Source: Fasciola hepatica
Taxonomy: Eukaryota; Platyhelminthes; Trematoda; Plagiorchiida; Fasciolidae
Assembly: GCA_948099385.1 (NCBI GenBank)
Contig: CANUEZ040000107.1
Coordinates: forward strand, 3,100,001 to 3,164,000
Direction: 5' to 3'
DNA: 64,000 bases
Of this stretch, positions 34,819-46,649 are shown one piece after another. The notes beneath the pieces are model-generated. The model saw only the letters and a program-made list of their open reading frames with translations. It was not told the DNA's origin and did no database searches. A program made the translations under genes and the position numbers. Position 1 is the stretch's first letter; every line of letters begins with the position of its first letter.

Positions 34819-35235
34819 TTGTACATGGTTTTTAATTATGCTCAACAAAACGGCTTTCATCGCTGTCTCTTATTAGCAAAATGGCGGTCTGATATTTCGA
34901 ACACATCCTCTTTTTCTCCAGTTTTCCCCGGTGCACCAAAACTTAGAGATCCATCCAGCACACCGAACCCCGTTCAAACGGTTTCTAAGTGCCCATTTCA
35001 AATCTTCACCACCTGCGGGGTCAATATCAATACAGCCATTTCGGATCTGTGTAGGCGAACACTGAGTAAGCTCGCTTGTGTTTCTGTGCCTGAAGCTCTG
35101 TCCTATTATATGGAAACCGAGTTGGGAGTCGTCGATACAAATTCAGGGGCAGCTAGGAAGACTGTCAAAACAGACGGTTGCGGATCAGGATTACCGTCGT
35201 GGTTAGCCACAAGTGCAACTGTATATCAAGAGTAA
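34819..35235 (+). CDS. Open frame of unknown function
   Basis: 138-codon frame opening with TTG, so no ATG supports its start (first Met two codons later). It holds scattered Cys and Ser and no signal peptide, membrane segment or motif I recognise, and no repeat elsewhere in the window matches it. Composition is less skewed than in neighbouring non-coding sequence, the only reason for listing it. It could be an exon or part of an unrecognised element, but chance is the simplest reading. Confidence 0.15.
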   Translation: MYMVFNYAQQNGFHRCLLLAKWRSDISNTSSFSPVFPGAPKLRDPSSTPNPVQTVSKCPFQIFTTCGVNINTAISDLCRRTLSKLACVSVPEALSYYMETELGVVDTNSGAARKTVKTDGCGSGLPSWLATSATVYQE

Positions 35236-36734
35236 AAGAACATATGGGGGTTCCTTGAGCAACCTTGGAACGAAACCCGTATTATGGATACGATAAAAAA
35301 TGAGACCATTGTTGTAGCAGAAATGGGGATTCACAGTCTGTACGGCGGAAAGATGCATATGTATATAAACCAACAAATGTGATTCAAGGAATAACTATGG
35401 CCCTTTGGTCAAGGAATTTGTTGTTCGGGCTCACCAGTTTGGGAATGCTCCTAAGGCAAGTCAAGACCTGCTTTGTATAGAGTCTACAGCCCCTGGTCCT
35501 CAGTTCGTGACAGGATAATGATAACACTCGGAAGCTCGCAAGTAAGCAGAACTCAAGATTTCGGGGCGGGATAACACATGTATTGGGGGAATGCAGCGGC
35601 GTGCAAACGTCGTACTTAGATCGAAAAGTCGAATGCCGCAAGCCAAATATTTACTTGTGTTACTCACACTGATTGCCCGTACCACAATAGCCCGTGCGGT
35701 AGAATTTCTGCCCGGTAAGCGGCTTTTCGACCGTTCGTCTCCGGCTCGCGGCGTTCGGCTTTCCGATGTGAAAAATTCAAGTGAATTTTCCACTAGATAA
35801 GATTCAGGCTCCCAGTGCCAACAATACACTCTATAACATGTGATAGTCTTTGTAACCGTGTGTCACATAGGTAGTACTACTCTGTCTTGAATAGGCCCAA
35901 AGGCTGCACACCCGTATGGTGAAGGGTTAACAAGGAAATACCATGTTCCAGAGACTGCACAACATGGGGCCTAAATTTCTGATAAGAAAACTAAGAGGGG
36001 ACTTCAATGAGGCCTTTAAACTCTGTAAGTTTTAACAGGGTTATTAGTCGAAGAAATATTAGTGGTGGATCCTGACGAAGATGCAGGGGTAAGTGGTTTG
36101 AAGCTATGGAAGGCGCGCTCAAAACTTAACTCGAAGGCCAGTAGGGTAGTAGGATGGTGGAACGGGCTGGTCAAGTAGCTGACAATTTTGGACGACGTAG
36201 AATCTTTCGTAAAATTCTCGGCAATAATTTGGAGATATTCTCGGTGGTCAAATTTTAAGGCCTATAGTGGAAGGCCGGGGGTGTGATGGGGCTGGTGTAC
36301 TGCAGACCATAGAATGACTTGTTTTTATGAGCATCTCTCACGTAAAGGTAGTCGTTCGCCTGGAGTGTAGGAGACGCTTCTATTCTGCCCTGTTTTATCA
36401 GAACCGGATCAGTGTATCATTCTACCAAACTGAACGGAGAGAAAGAATCTACCGAATTAAGGCTGGTGCGTGTAGAATCAGGTGGATGCCGCCAAAAGGA
36501 ACCTGAAAGCCCGACTTATCTCGGGCAGAACCAGACCTGTTGCAGCACGGGAGGGTCTTGAGAGCCTCGAGTGCAAGAAACTGGAAGTAAATTTGGCTCA
36601 AGTCTCCATACCCTGCGATCTGATCCGATCTGACCTAAAACTGAACTGAAATGAAAATCATCCGGACCTATGTCTGCGAGCATTTACTAAACAATTCTAT
36701 TCTTTGTCTAGCTCAGCTTGTGTTTCTGAAATAC
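35236..36734. other. Intergenic stretch with repeat fragments
   Basis: Contains a decayed SINE1 copy (about 35,655-35,800) and a fragment shared with 20,650-20,690. The string 'aaactgaactgaaatgaa' at about 36,637 resembles the LINE-B tail, so about 36,400-36,660 may be a small truncated LINE-B copy. Nothing else recognised. Confidence 0.45.
35655..35800 (+). repeat. SINE1 copy, decayed
   Basis: Aligns with 50,183-50,330: 'ccggctcgcggcg' and 'gatgtgaaaaat-caagtg' are shared, but the internal promoter boxes are eroded. Confidence 0.55.
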
Positions 36735-38130
36735 ATATGGTGATTGGCCCATCACTTGAGCCTCCTAGACGAAGTCAGTCGAAGAGCGGATGAAGATAAG
36801 CAGGTAGAAGTGCGTTGCCTCGACTATAGCAAGGCACTTGACCAGTTAAACCCTGGGCTTCTACTAATCAAGTTGAAACCATTTGGTACTAACGGGCAGA
36901 TTCATGAATGGTTAACGGACTTCCTTACCGGTAGGATGTTTTACGTGAGAGTAGGTGACAAGAACTCTGAACTAGAGAACACCAGCAGTGGACTACCACA
37001 GGGCTCCGTGCTGGGCCCCCTACTACTTCTGATTTTCGCTGATTTGGCCTCAGTCCTATAGTCTCAAAGCTTCTTCCTCGCAAATGACGTGAGGTTAGTG
37101 GGAGCTCGGGAGAGAAAGAAGAGCTGAGCAGGGACGTACTTGCCGTTCCCAAATGGGCACGGAAGTCGGACTTACCTGTCAAAACTGGGGAGAGCCACTT
37201 GTTATCATGGACAGCGACAAGCCCGACGGTTGCACAAGACCAAGGTTCGTTTACTGTAGAGGCAGTAAAAAGGGTTAAAGACCTTGGGATTGGGGTGACT
37301 TCTGATCTTAGGTGATCGGATCAGCGTGCAGCAAATGCAAATCGTCACGGGATGAGCTTTCCAGGTTGGGATCAGTGTTCTCGTGCAGATAACCTGGAGC
37401 TGTCATGTCGGCGTACACGTCTATGGTTAGGCTTCTTTTGTAATGCTGTGTTCAGGCATGGTCACCTTTCTGCAAAAAGGATGCTACCTAAAAGAGAACA
37501 TACAACGTCTTGCAACGTGCTTGTTTGATGGTCGGAGGGGCAAGAACTGTGAACGGAGACTCCAGGAACTCCGAACTTCCTCCATGGAGAGAAGGAGATT
37601 ACCAGGGTGTCTCGTGGCAACATTTGAGATAATAAAAGGCTTTTCTGGGCTTGGACCGGAAAGTTTATTCCATATGGCAACAGAATCCTGGGGAAGGGGG
37701 CATGGGAAGAAGCTGGCGAAAGCTCGATCTAGGTTGATGGATAGATTTCACTTCCCTAGCAATATGGTGGTTAACTACTGGAATAGACTGCCGGAAAAAT
37801 AATGGAATTGGGGACCGTTCAGTCATTCGAGGTTGCCCCAAGTCGTAAGAGGAATGAGATCATTTCTGACAGTGGAGTTTTAGCATGTTACTAGATAGAG
37901 GATATGATGTGCTTGATTGTTGAACATCTCCATTTGCTACATTATGGCTTAGTGAGCGCCCACGATGCACAATGACTCTCGCAGTTGACGTGCGGTGAGG
38001 TTTTACGTTTGCCTCCTTTTTTAGGGAGGAATTGAAGAAATGTGCTGCGCAGAGAGAATACCATCGAAGGAATTCTGGACGTTTGAGTGCCCGTGGTCAT
38101 TATCTGTCTTGTGCAATCTGTACTGGCTGT
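36735..38130 (+). pseudogene. LINE-B copy 1: RT and C-terminus, 5'-truncated
   Basis: CR1-like LINE. The frame 36,744-37,061 starts in RT with SLLDEVSRRADEDKQVEV, CLDYSKALDQLNPGLLLIKL (palm, first Asp kept) and SSGLPQGSVLGPLLLLIF. A stop follows, then FLANDVRLVG at about 37,073, where the catalytic FADD is changed to LAND. The rest is broken by several stops until 37,443-37,802, which has ERRRLPGCLVATFEIIKGFS and NYWNRLPEK, the C-terminal 'RR-RGDLI' and 'W--LP' motifs of CR1 elements. The tail region to about 38,130 matches that of copy 2. Confidence 0.78.
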
Positions 38131-38534
38131 GAGTGCCACGCGGTTTGGATTCATAGTGCTCCTGCCTTTGAAATCAGTTTTTGAATAGTTTAGTGAAATG
38201 ACCCAGTTTAACTCACATTACCGAGCGTATCGGAATTGCATTTAAGATACGTTTTATCTGGAGAATATTTTTATTCTCCTTGTAGTATTGCCGAGTAGTG
38301 TTCGGTGTTTTTTTAAGCGATCTCTTCTTGCCTGGAGTTTTTCTTTTTGTTCTTCCGTGTTAGTGGGCTGTATTTGCAATTCAGAGTGTTAATTTTGTGT
38401 TTGGTCAGAGAGCTCTTGAGTTGTTTTCCCCTCGTTTTGTGGTTTCCGGTATGACATGGGCCTCTGGCCAGTGTCTCGCACTTAAGTGCGGAAAACGTGT
38501 GGTAAATGGTATAGAGTGCGAGGTATGAAAGAGT
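38131..38534. other. No recognised gene
   Basis: AT-rich spacer between the two LINE-B copies, possibly the 5' UTR of copy 2. Confidence 0.35.
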
Positions 38535-39221
38535 TTGGCTCACTCAAAGTGTTCAGAAATAGCATATGACATCTTTTTCCTTTATAAACCGAATTCCTGG
38601 GCTGAACACGCCTGTGCTCTTTACAAGGAGGTGGCCAATCTGGCCTTTAAACTGCAGGCCCAACGGCAGGACCAAAGTCCACCAAGTAGTACCACAGACA
38701 TAAGCCCCAAAAAGCTGCAATCAGGTTGCAGGAGGTCATTTTCGGAAAAAGATGACACACCTGGAAGGACAGTCATTAGAGCGAGCGGGCCATTTCCGAC
38801 AGCTTGCCATGCGGTCGCTGCCTCAATTCCCTTGAAGCAGACCCATGAGGGCCAGTAGACTGAGCAGAGGCCTAGAAGGACGAGAGAGAGTGACCGTGAT
38901 GTATCGAAGGATGGGCCAGCTAGAGCGGACGACTCTGAGCTCCTGATAATGGAAAACAAAGTGAAGGATCTGCAAAGGCAGATCTCGTCAATAGGCGCGG
39001 TCTCAAGCAGCAGGCCCCTGATCCTAAATCGGGAAGAACCTTTTATAAGGGAATCGAAAGCTAGGTGGGACATAGATAGGAAGAGAGTCTACGACATACT
39101 GCGAATTGCAGGTGTTCCGTACATTACTACTCTAAGAAGGGTGCACAGAGTGGGAACATGGAGGTCACCACTGGGGAACAAAGGCGAACACCGTGCAAAA
39201 CCAATACCAGTGAAGTGGTGA
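38535..39221 (+). pseudogene. LINE-B copy 2 ORF1-like segment
   Basis: Two frames: 38,535-38,858 (serine/proline/glutamine-rich with AHACALYKEVANLAFKLQA, an amphipathic stretch) and 38,949-39,221 (MENKVKDLQRQISSIG, a probable short coiled coil, then charged residues and KRVYDILRIAGVPYIT). Position before the endonuclease and the coiled coil suggest ORF1, the RNA-binding protein of CR1/jockey LINEs. No zinc knuckle is visible in these frames. The two frames are separated by stops. Confidence 0.45.
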
Positions 39222-39719
39222 GGCCGTCAGGGGTAGACTGCCGGCGAGGGCAGCAGTGATGGCTCACACCACCAAGGGTAGACACCAAGTTGTGCCAGAC
39301 AAGCTTGGAGTAAGGCCTAGTGGTCTAGCGCTTGAGAGAGCCTGGCTCGAGCAGCCAGGGCGCAAGTGAGAAACCAACAAGTTCAGCGGAATGCCGTACT
39401 TGGCTCTCAGGCCCCAGCCCTGACAGTATTAAGGAAGCCTCGTGCGGGGTTGGAAACAGTTGTAATTGAAGACGTGCTGAAAGATTAAAATTGGTAGTAT
39501 CTTCCGGAGGTGGGGGAAGGCGCGACCCTTGTCAGCCTGGATGTTATGGCAAATCCTATAGAGGTGGATTGGTAGTCGTCGGAAGTTCTGGGTCGTCAGC
39601 CGGCGTCATGTACACCAGCTAGGACGACTGGCGCGAAAAAAGTGTCATCGTCTCAGGCGCTGCGCCTGAGAACCAGACAGGAGCAAATATAAGGGACACC
39701 TAACTGGCGGAGCAAACGC

Positions 39720-40300
39720 GCTGGTGTGATATATCAACGCATGCAGTTTAAGAAACAAATGGACTGAACCCGCCAAAACCGCTGACGAGCAGAAAGCGTC
39801 AATAGATGCCGCTACCGAAAAGTGACTTTCTAAAGAAGGCCATGTGACAGTCCCAATAAGTACCGGTTTTGCGGTCTATAGGCAGGGTAGATAACACGAT
39901 CGCCCTGGTGGAGGAGAAGCCATCCTCATTAGGTCAGGTATAAACCACCTTGAGTCCCAGACTAAGATGTGCACTCGCAATATCCAGTTATGCGCCGTTG
40001 CAATCATCCTTCCGGGCAGAAGGGTTAACGTTGTCCGTGTCTACAGGGCACCAAGCACTAACCACGAATAGGACGTTCGTTCACTGCGGACTTTGACTGA
40101 ACTAGTTAAGGACGCACAAAAGACCCTCATAGTGGGTGACTTCAATCTTCCGCACATCGAATGGGTGGCTGAGGCCTGCGTGCCGGGATCGGAGGGGCGA
40201 ACCTACTTAGAGTGGTTGCGTGCCAATGCTCTGCGCCAGAATATTAAGGAAAATACCAGATATAGGACTGGATGCGCTGCATCCTTGCTGGATCTAGCAA
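39720..40300 (+). pseudogene. LINE-B copy 2 endonuclease, first part
   Basis: APE-type endonuclease in shifting frames. Visible are a short opening (about 39,735-39,770), AILIRSGINHLESQTKMC, LCAVAIILPGRRVNVVRVYR at about 39,985-40,045, and in frame 40,093-40,353 the catalytic-region motif TLIVGDFNLPHIEW and ASLLDLA. Coding stops where (AAT)n begins at about 40,301; the rest of the domain resumes near 41,700. Confidence 0.75.
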
Positions 40301-41700
40301 TAATAATAATAATAATGGTATGTTTTTTGATCGTGGTCAAGGCACATGCATAACGCATGATCAGAGAACATAGCAATCCACAGTAATGTGGGGTAATCAA
40401 AATTTTGATCTTCATGGTTCACACAATTGCAGTAATAGAACGATAAGCTTGGAAGGTGTTTAAGTGAACTAAAACGGAGAGGATCGGCGAGGCCATTGTA
40501 AATCGGTTTCGAATTCGGGACGGGGATGAAGTGGTTAGCGGGATGGGCATAGGATGCAAATAAAGCGATACTGAGGAAAGGTAAAAGTGCAGTGTTTGCA
40601 AGAACCCATACAGCAACTGGTGTCGACACCACAACATGAACACGGAGTTGAGGCAGGGATAATACACAACTTGCCTTATGGGTGCCGAAAAATGCCTACG
40701 AAGGATTCGATAGTCCAGAATGGACTACGGCGATTTGTGGGATTCGGTGTGCAGTCGATGAAGATAGGGAGAGAGTGAAAGAGTGAAAGAGATTCAAAGA
40801 AGAGTCGGAAAGTGTAAAAGGAGACGCGGTTTTGCACCAACCGGATGTTTGAGGAATCAATATCGAGAAACTGGTTCAGCGTTACCAAAAGAAAACTAAA
40901 AGTAGAGTTGACATGGTGTTATCAAAGTGCAGCCAGAGATGCCTGCAGGATAAAGAGAAGATTGGTCCTCCACTTGATGACTCATTGTGGAGGGAGCCTG
41001 CGACACAAATGCAAATGAGTCGAATGGGATAATCAGATTGGCCTTTCTGTATAGGTTATTCCGATACTATATGGAAAATCACATGGAGGCGGAAACCTTC
41101 ACCAGGAATGCAGTGTGCTTTTAAGCCGCGTGAAAGGTAAATGGACACAGAACGGGGAATTTCGACGAGGAGCCATCGAGGAAACACTCTGTTGGAGACA
41201 AACGCTGCTGAAGCAACCAAGCAGATACGCACGAGTGGTGAAGAGAAAGGAAGACAGCTGTGACTGGGAGGGGCCAGACCCGAAGAAACAGAAGAAGTGG
41301 AGTGTAAAAGAGAGGTTTTCCGAACACGTAATAAAAGAATGAACAACCAACTGGTTGGTATTCTATTTCATAAGGACATTGGTTGTTATTAATGGCAGGT
41401 AGTGCATGATGAGGGTAGCAGTCAAAAAGGGCTAGACTGGAGAATTAGGGAGAGTAGGTACGGAAAGCAACGGCGAGGGCCAGATTCCGGTCACTAATTT
41501 CGGTAGTGCAAGCAGAATGAATTGAACTGTTCGTGTGAAGTGCGGGAAATGGGTTCTGATGAGGTGTGAGGTGATGAATGAAGTCAGGAATCCGTCCGGC
41601 GGTCCGGCGAGACTATCATGATTGATTGTAATCCTGGCTATGGGATTGCGATCGCCGGTCAGCAGTGTAAGGTGCTCCATATAATGCTTCTTCAGGCGTG
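40301..41700 (-). mobile_element. Inserted element with (ATT)n tail
   Basis: Foreign insert in LINE-B. On the minus strand it is pyrimidine-rich and ends in (ATT)n at 40,301-40,316, as expected of a LINE 3' tail. Composition resembles the LINE-A 3' UTR, but I do not find the terminal 'cctccgaaata', so it is a related or separate family. Small frames in both directions (for example 41,056-41,346) have no motif. Confidence 0.5.
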
Positions 41701-42629
41701 AATATAGTTTTAGCCATGGTCAATCCGATCGATCAATTCGTTTAGTCCGTTAGGTAATCCAGGCGCAATGTCGATTTGGTTGACGGGCTACCCAGGTAGC
41801 CAGTGTGTCACGCACTAATAACGAACCTCCCCAACAGTATGTCTGGACTGCATTACCGTGCACGGCTGGGCAAGAGTGACCACGTGTGTGTCAAAATCGC
41901 CCTTTGCATGCTACAATCCAAGGCACTCTGAAGGCTGGTCAGACATTTCGGTAGTATGGACATAGATAGGTTTCGTAACAGGGCAATGGGTTTGACCTGT
42001 GACGCGATAGAGAGGGGCTAATATCGAGGAGCGCTGACAGGTCACAAAGGGATTCCTTATTGCCCTCCGGGGAGCGTTCGCACCCTTAAAACCAGGGACT
42101 GGGGGGGGGCAAACCCATGTGGTGGAAGGCCGCAGTAGCCAAGGCCATCAAAAGTAGAAACCGCAGCTGGAACCAGTACAAAGCTTCCGGCAGTCAACGA
42201 GCCTGGAACCGCTGTACAACGCTGGGAAACGAGACTTTGAGTCTTCTGAGAACTTCCAGGCCGGAATTTGAGCTCAAACCGGCCCAGTGCATAAGACAAC
42301 AGCCGGAAAAATTCTACAGCTTTCTACAGTCGAAAGGCCCAACAAAGAATGCCGTAGGTTCACAATCCACTAGAGACCACGGTATTGTCACTGATGACCA
42401 GGGCAAAACAGATGCCCTGGGGGAATACTTTGGTAGCGTACATAGGGTAGATAGAAGGGTACGAGTGGATCTGGCTCTGGTGCATCCTGCTCTCCAATTA
42501 ACCGAGCTAAATCTTTTAGAGGGAAGCGCGCGCAAGTACCTACAGGAATTAAACAGCCACAAGTCGGCTGGCCCAAATGGATTCCACCCAACTACCATCA
42601 AGCCACTGGCGGATATCATATCTCAGTAG
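41701..42629 (+). pseudogene. LINE-B copy 2 endonuclease end and linker
   Basis: The C-terminal endonuclease motif (SDHVCVKIAL) is at about 41,876-41,905, followed by HFGSMDIDRFRNRAM. A frameshift near the G-run at 42,102-42,110 leads into frame 42,117-42,629: WWKAAVAKAIKSRNRSWNQY, KFYSFLQSKGPTKNAVG, LNSHKSAGPNGFHPTTIKPL, the 'KSaGPDGi-P' motif opening the RT (here with N for D). It stops at 42,627-42,629 and RT continues in the next frame. Confidence 0.75.
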
Positions 42630-42638
42630 GTAGGCAGG

Positions 42639-43685
42639 TTGTACGGGTCCAGTTTGGATCACAGTAAGCTGCCTCAGGACTGGAAAGTCGCGGCAGTCAT
42701 GGCAATACATAAGAGTGGACCCAAGTCGGCCATGCATAGCTACAGACCGGTAAGCCTAATTAGCACCCTATGTAAAGTCCTTGAGGAGATCATCCGTGCC
42801 CACATCTGCCAGCACTTGCTAGAGTACTCCATGCTAGGTCCAGCCCAGCATGGATTCCAGAAAAGCAGATCTTGTCCGACCAATCTCTCGTGCTTCTTAA
42901 ATGGAGTAACTCGACTACTGGACGAAGATAAGCAAGTTGAGGTATGCTACCTCAACTTTAGCAAGGCGCTCGACTCGGTTAATCATCGTCTTTTGCTATG
43001 CAAGATGGAGACTTTCGGTATTGGCGGGCCAGTATATGGGTGGCTGGCGGACTTCCTCTCCCACGGGGCGTTTTACGTCAAAGTGGGGGACAGGCGCTCC
43101 AGTTTGGCGAGTGTCACCAGTGGAGTGCCTCAGGGATCCGTTCTAGGCCAGGTCCTATTGTTGCTTATTAAAGACCCGGCATCAGCTCTTCAGTCGCCTA
43201 GCTTTATTTTTGCGGACGATGTGGAGATCGTTGGATATGAGGGAATGGTGGACTTGAGCAGGGATATAGGCACCGCCCTGGACTGGGCATACAAACGAGA
43301 CTCACCCCTGAAAGATGAAAAAAGCCATTCGTTGTCAAGGGCAAAGGAAAGCCTAACTGTCGCTCATGATCAAGGGTTGCTTACCATAGAAGCAGACAGC
43401 AGGGTTAAAGGCTTTGAGGTCATCATGAGCAGCGACTTTGAATGGTCGGAGCAGTGCGAAGCTGCTGCACAGAAGGCTCGTGGTAGGCCCTTTAGACTGA
43501 CGCCAGCATCGTCTTGTCGGCAAATGAAAATATTCGTACCTGTCTACATGGCTATAGTACGATCTCACTTAGAAGGTAGCGTGCAGACTTGGTCACCCTT
43601 CTACAAAAAGGGCGCAGCCGGCCTAGAGAAAGTCCAAAGTCTCGCCACGCGAATGGCAGAAAGGCAGGGAGGTAAGGCTCTGTGA
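42639..43685 (+). pseudogene. LINE-B copy 2 reverse transcriptase
   Basis: Longest LINE frame of the window, 348 codons. RT makes cDNA at the nicked target. Motifs in order: LPQDWKVAAVMAIHKSG (about 11-27), SYRPVSLISTLCKVLEEII, QHGFQKSRSCPTNLSCFL, VEVCYLNFSKALDSVNHRLL (palm; the first catalytic position is N in YLNF, usually D), SGVPQGSVLGQVLL, and FADDVEIVG (43,207-43,233) with both catalytic Asp kept. The end is frameshifted near 43,650; CR1 C-terminal motifs follow in 43,702-44,010. Mostly intact but probably inactive because of the N in the palm and the shifts. Confidence 0.85.
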
Positions 43686-44010
43686 TCTGAATCTTTTCTC
43701 GTTGGAAAGGAGGAGAAGTCGAGGGGATCTTATAGAAACGTCCAAGGTAACGAAGTGCTTTTCTGGCCTTAGACCGGATAGTCTATTCCAAGTGGCTTTA
43801 GATTCCAGAACAAGGGGACATGTAAAGAAGCTGATAAAAGCCCGAGCTAGGGTGATGGCTGGATCGCACTTCTTCAGCAGCTGGGCAGTGAATAGTTGGA
43901 AAGGTCTGCCTGGTGGAATGATAGATATGCAGGCCGTCCAATCCTTCAAAGGTGCCCCAGATCGCAAGTGGCACGACATATTTCCTCGTCGTGTGCTTTC
44001 AGTATGTTAA
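43686..44010 (+). pseudogene. LINE-B copy 2 C-terminus
   Basis: Frame 43,702-44,010 carries ERRRSRGDLIETSKVTKCFS, the 'RR-RGDLI' motif, LIKARARVMAGSHFFSSWAV and NSWKGLPGGMIDMQ, the 'W--LP' motif that ends CR1-type ORF2. It lies one frame away from the RT, joined near 43,650-43,690. It ends RVLSVC with TTA then TAA at about 44,008. Confidence 0.78.
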
Positions 44011-44254
44011 CTAGATGGATGACGGAGGGCACTGTGGTCCTTCTGGAGTGTGTTTTATTCGACTTTTTTGCACATAGCACACTTTCCCAGTGAATTCTCA
44101 CGATGGCTTATGTCTCTCGCAAATGATGAGCGATGAGGTTTTCCGCTTACCTCTAATTTTTAGCGAGGATTCGACCAAATGAACTCAGCATTGGTGAGTG
44201 CTTAACTGTTGTGCATACTGCTCGATTGGCCGTGATCATTACTTGTCCTATGCA

Positions 44255-44280
44255 CACTAAACTGAACTGAACTGAACTGA
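44255..44280 (+). repeat. (ACTGA)n LINE-B tail
   Basis: Pentanucleotide repeat closing LINE-B copy 2; a short related string is at about 36,637. Confidence 0.8.
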
Positions 44281-44519
44281 TCGAGCGCACTTTTGAATAC
44301 GGAGGGTGGCTGTAGGATCATTGCTCAGACTGGCGGTTAGTTTGGTAGTTAATGTCTTTTCGTCATTCGGTTTTCTTTTTCCTGATTCCACATTCATACA
44401 CTGGTTTTGAACACAGCTTCTCGTTCCCTGGAGTACCCAAAGGGGATATTATGATATAGAAAAGTCCGAATAGGCATTCTTTGTACACTTAAATGGAATA
44501 CGGGTCAAGTAAATGCACT

Positions 44520-45960
44520 AAGCATCTCGAGAGGTGAATGCTCAGCTGTGACGTTACCATAGATTTTGAGGGCGAGTAAATATAAGAAAATCCAAGAAAA
44601 CAATGCCTTCAACTCAGGGAGGTTTGGTAATGCTTGTTAAGGAATCGCGCAAAATTGTGGTATAACAGGATATTTATGGGCATTTGTACGAGCGACTGAG
44701 TGTTTGTAATTTGCCGGATTAAAGGGTTTGCTGCTGAGTAGATGAGCGGTGTCAGCCAGTATTTCTATAGACAGTTTGTGACAATATTAAAATGTTTTAA
44801 CAAATACTTGAAAAACTGCACGCTGGATATGCCGCCGCATCTTCAAGCATGCTTGATTAACCTGAAAATCAGTCTGAAATTCTATGTAAGCAATCCAGGA
44901 GGAGTTAACGAGGATCTTAAAGACAAAGTTGTAGAATACCGGCATTCCCAAAACGTTGAGTGAAACAAAATGCTATAGAACATTATTTTAGCACAAAATA
45001 TTAGCTTCCTGCGTTTTACAAAAACGGGGGAAATATGGTCAAATCATACCAGGTTTCGTGTTAGAGTCACTCCAAGGTAGTTCACGGACCTAACTCGGAG
45101 GATGCTATTTGCTTTGATAAATACAGTTGGAGTAGATTGTACAGTGCTTTTGTACCTGCCACTTTTTAGAAGAGGAAAACTGCGGCGCATTTGAAAGGGT
45201 TAACAGTCAGATTGTGGCTCGAATGCCACTCGGCTATGCTCGAGGCATCTTGCTGCAGAATAGAAAAAATTGTCATTAGGGTAGGATAAACCAAATAGCA
45301 CATCGTCAGCATATTTAGTGACCACTGAGTCATCGAAAGTAAGAATTGTGGGTGGATACGTAGTTTTAAAAAAATAGTAGGGAAATGGCACCTTCTAAAA
45401 CATCCAATTTTGAGGTCACGAAGGAAGAAACCGTACCTCGGTTATGCGCGATTTGTTGGCGTTTGTCAAAGTCACCAGGTAATATTACAATGGCGGAAGT
45501 TTAAGCAGCACCTGCATAAAGGATGCGGAGTAATTGCCCTGTTTCAGCAGCTGAAAGCGTCGCAGTAATCTAAGAAGGAGATTCTGTCAGCTTTGCTTTT
45601 GTTGTTTGGGGATGACAATGTAATGGGACAATTAGGCAAGGACATCCAAAGTGGAGTATGAACGGCGACAGGCAGACTGGTTGGGATTAAGTGAGTCAAT
45701 TTGTGATGCCATCCCTTGCGGTAGAAGCTTCTGGAGTATCTTTAGGACGACGGATGTGCAAGCTGTAGATTGAAATTTAGAGGTGCCCCTCTTTGTTATG
45801 GGTGTATTAGGGTGCTGTTCTGGCGCAGGAACTGACCGAATAACCGAGGCGAGACCGGGGACAAGGTAGATACACATTCAGTACTGTCGGAGATACGCCA
45901 TACGGTCCACTAGATTTCCTTGAGTTCAGTTGGGCCTCATTATGGTCGGGGGTGAGTCTA
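44520..45960 (-). pseudogene. LINE-F RT fragment
   Basis: Minus-strand LINE RT of another family. From the 5' side: LNSRKSSGPYGVSPTVL (about 45,945-45,895; the GPDG motif with Y), TSVVLKILQKLL and NPNQSACRRSYSTLDVLA (45,750-45,635), a broken palm, VVTKYADDVLFGLSYP (about 45,325-45,280) with both catalytic Asp kept, VNYLGVTLTRNL (about 45,100), and a thumb in several frames. NYKHSVARTNAHKYPV (about 44,690) fits the C-terminal end of jockey/CR1-like elements. The plus-strand frame at 44,742-44,963 overlaps this and is a shadow. The 5' end abuts R3 at about 45,937. Confidence 0.68.
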
Positions 45961-46465
45961 TCAGGCTCCGAGATGACTGCTCGTTCTGAACCTCTCGAAA
46001 TGCTCCCAAGTGACCGTGCGTCTAACACAGCCTCGGCCGAGAAAGCCCTACTCACTGTCTTCTCGTGGCGGAGGTGTTCCTACTAAAGTGAGAGAACAAA
46101 AACGAATACCCGGCGCTCTCCACCGGGTTGACCGACTGAAAGTCAGTCTAGGGCAGTTGGCTAAACCCTGATTCCAAACCAACTGTGGGTGGCGTATGAG
46201 GCGTAAAACGGTGGGCTCACCAGCATCAGTGGCGGAAAGGTGTTCTGGGCACCCAGGATGTTTGGCCTCATCCGAAGGATGTACTAACTGAGCAATCAGT
46301 CACTGACTGCCGGTGGGTTACAAGCCCCATGCTCCGTCCCGCTGCCTTGCGGATTAAGCTTTGGATAGCTAAAGGCTCCGATTGTGGCTCCCTAAGGAAA
46401 CCACCTGCTTTGGTCTGGGCAGCCTGACAGTGTTGCGCCCACAAACGATTCATGGAATTACTGGA
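45937..46465 (-). repeat. R3 interspersed repeat, minus copy
   Basis: Reverse complement of 53,755-54,285: shared blocks around 'cctaaacc-tgattccaaac', the 'gtcttctcgtggcggaggtg' region and the 'ccacaaacgatt' end. Divergence is roughly 10-20 percent. Confidence 0.75.
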
Positions 46466-46649
46466 TTGCATTCTACGTCGATGGATAGCTCACAGAACCG
46501 GTCTGCTCACTGTCCGTTACATGCACAATCAAACAAAACACCTGTTTCTCTATCTTCGTTTCTTACCACTGATGCAGAATCGAGACACGGTCCAAGACAC
46601 GCTAATAGGTCCAACCATCCACTCTCAGATGCTGCACCCCTCCAATTAC

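Larger units (their letters stand above)
38535..44280 (+). mobile_element. LINE-B copy 2, near full length, interrupted
   Basis: ORF1-like part (38,535-39,221), endonuclease (about 39,720-40,300), a foreign insert (40,300-41,700), remaining endonuclease (about 41,700-42,060), RT (42,117-43,979) and a tail ending in ACTGA repeats (44,255-44,280). Copy 1 lies just upstream in the same orientation. Confidence 0.75.

Noticed and set aside
44742..44963. 73-codon gene on the plus strand
   Set aside because: The opposite strand continues the LINE-F C-terminal region, so this is a shadow.
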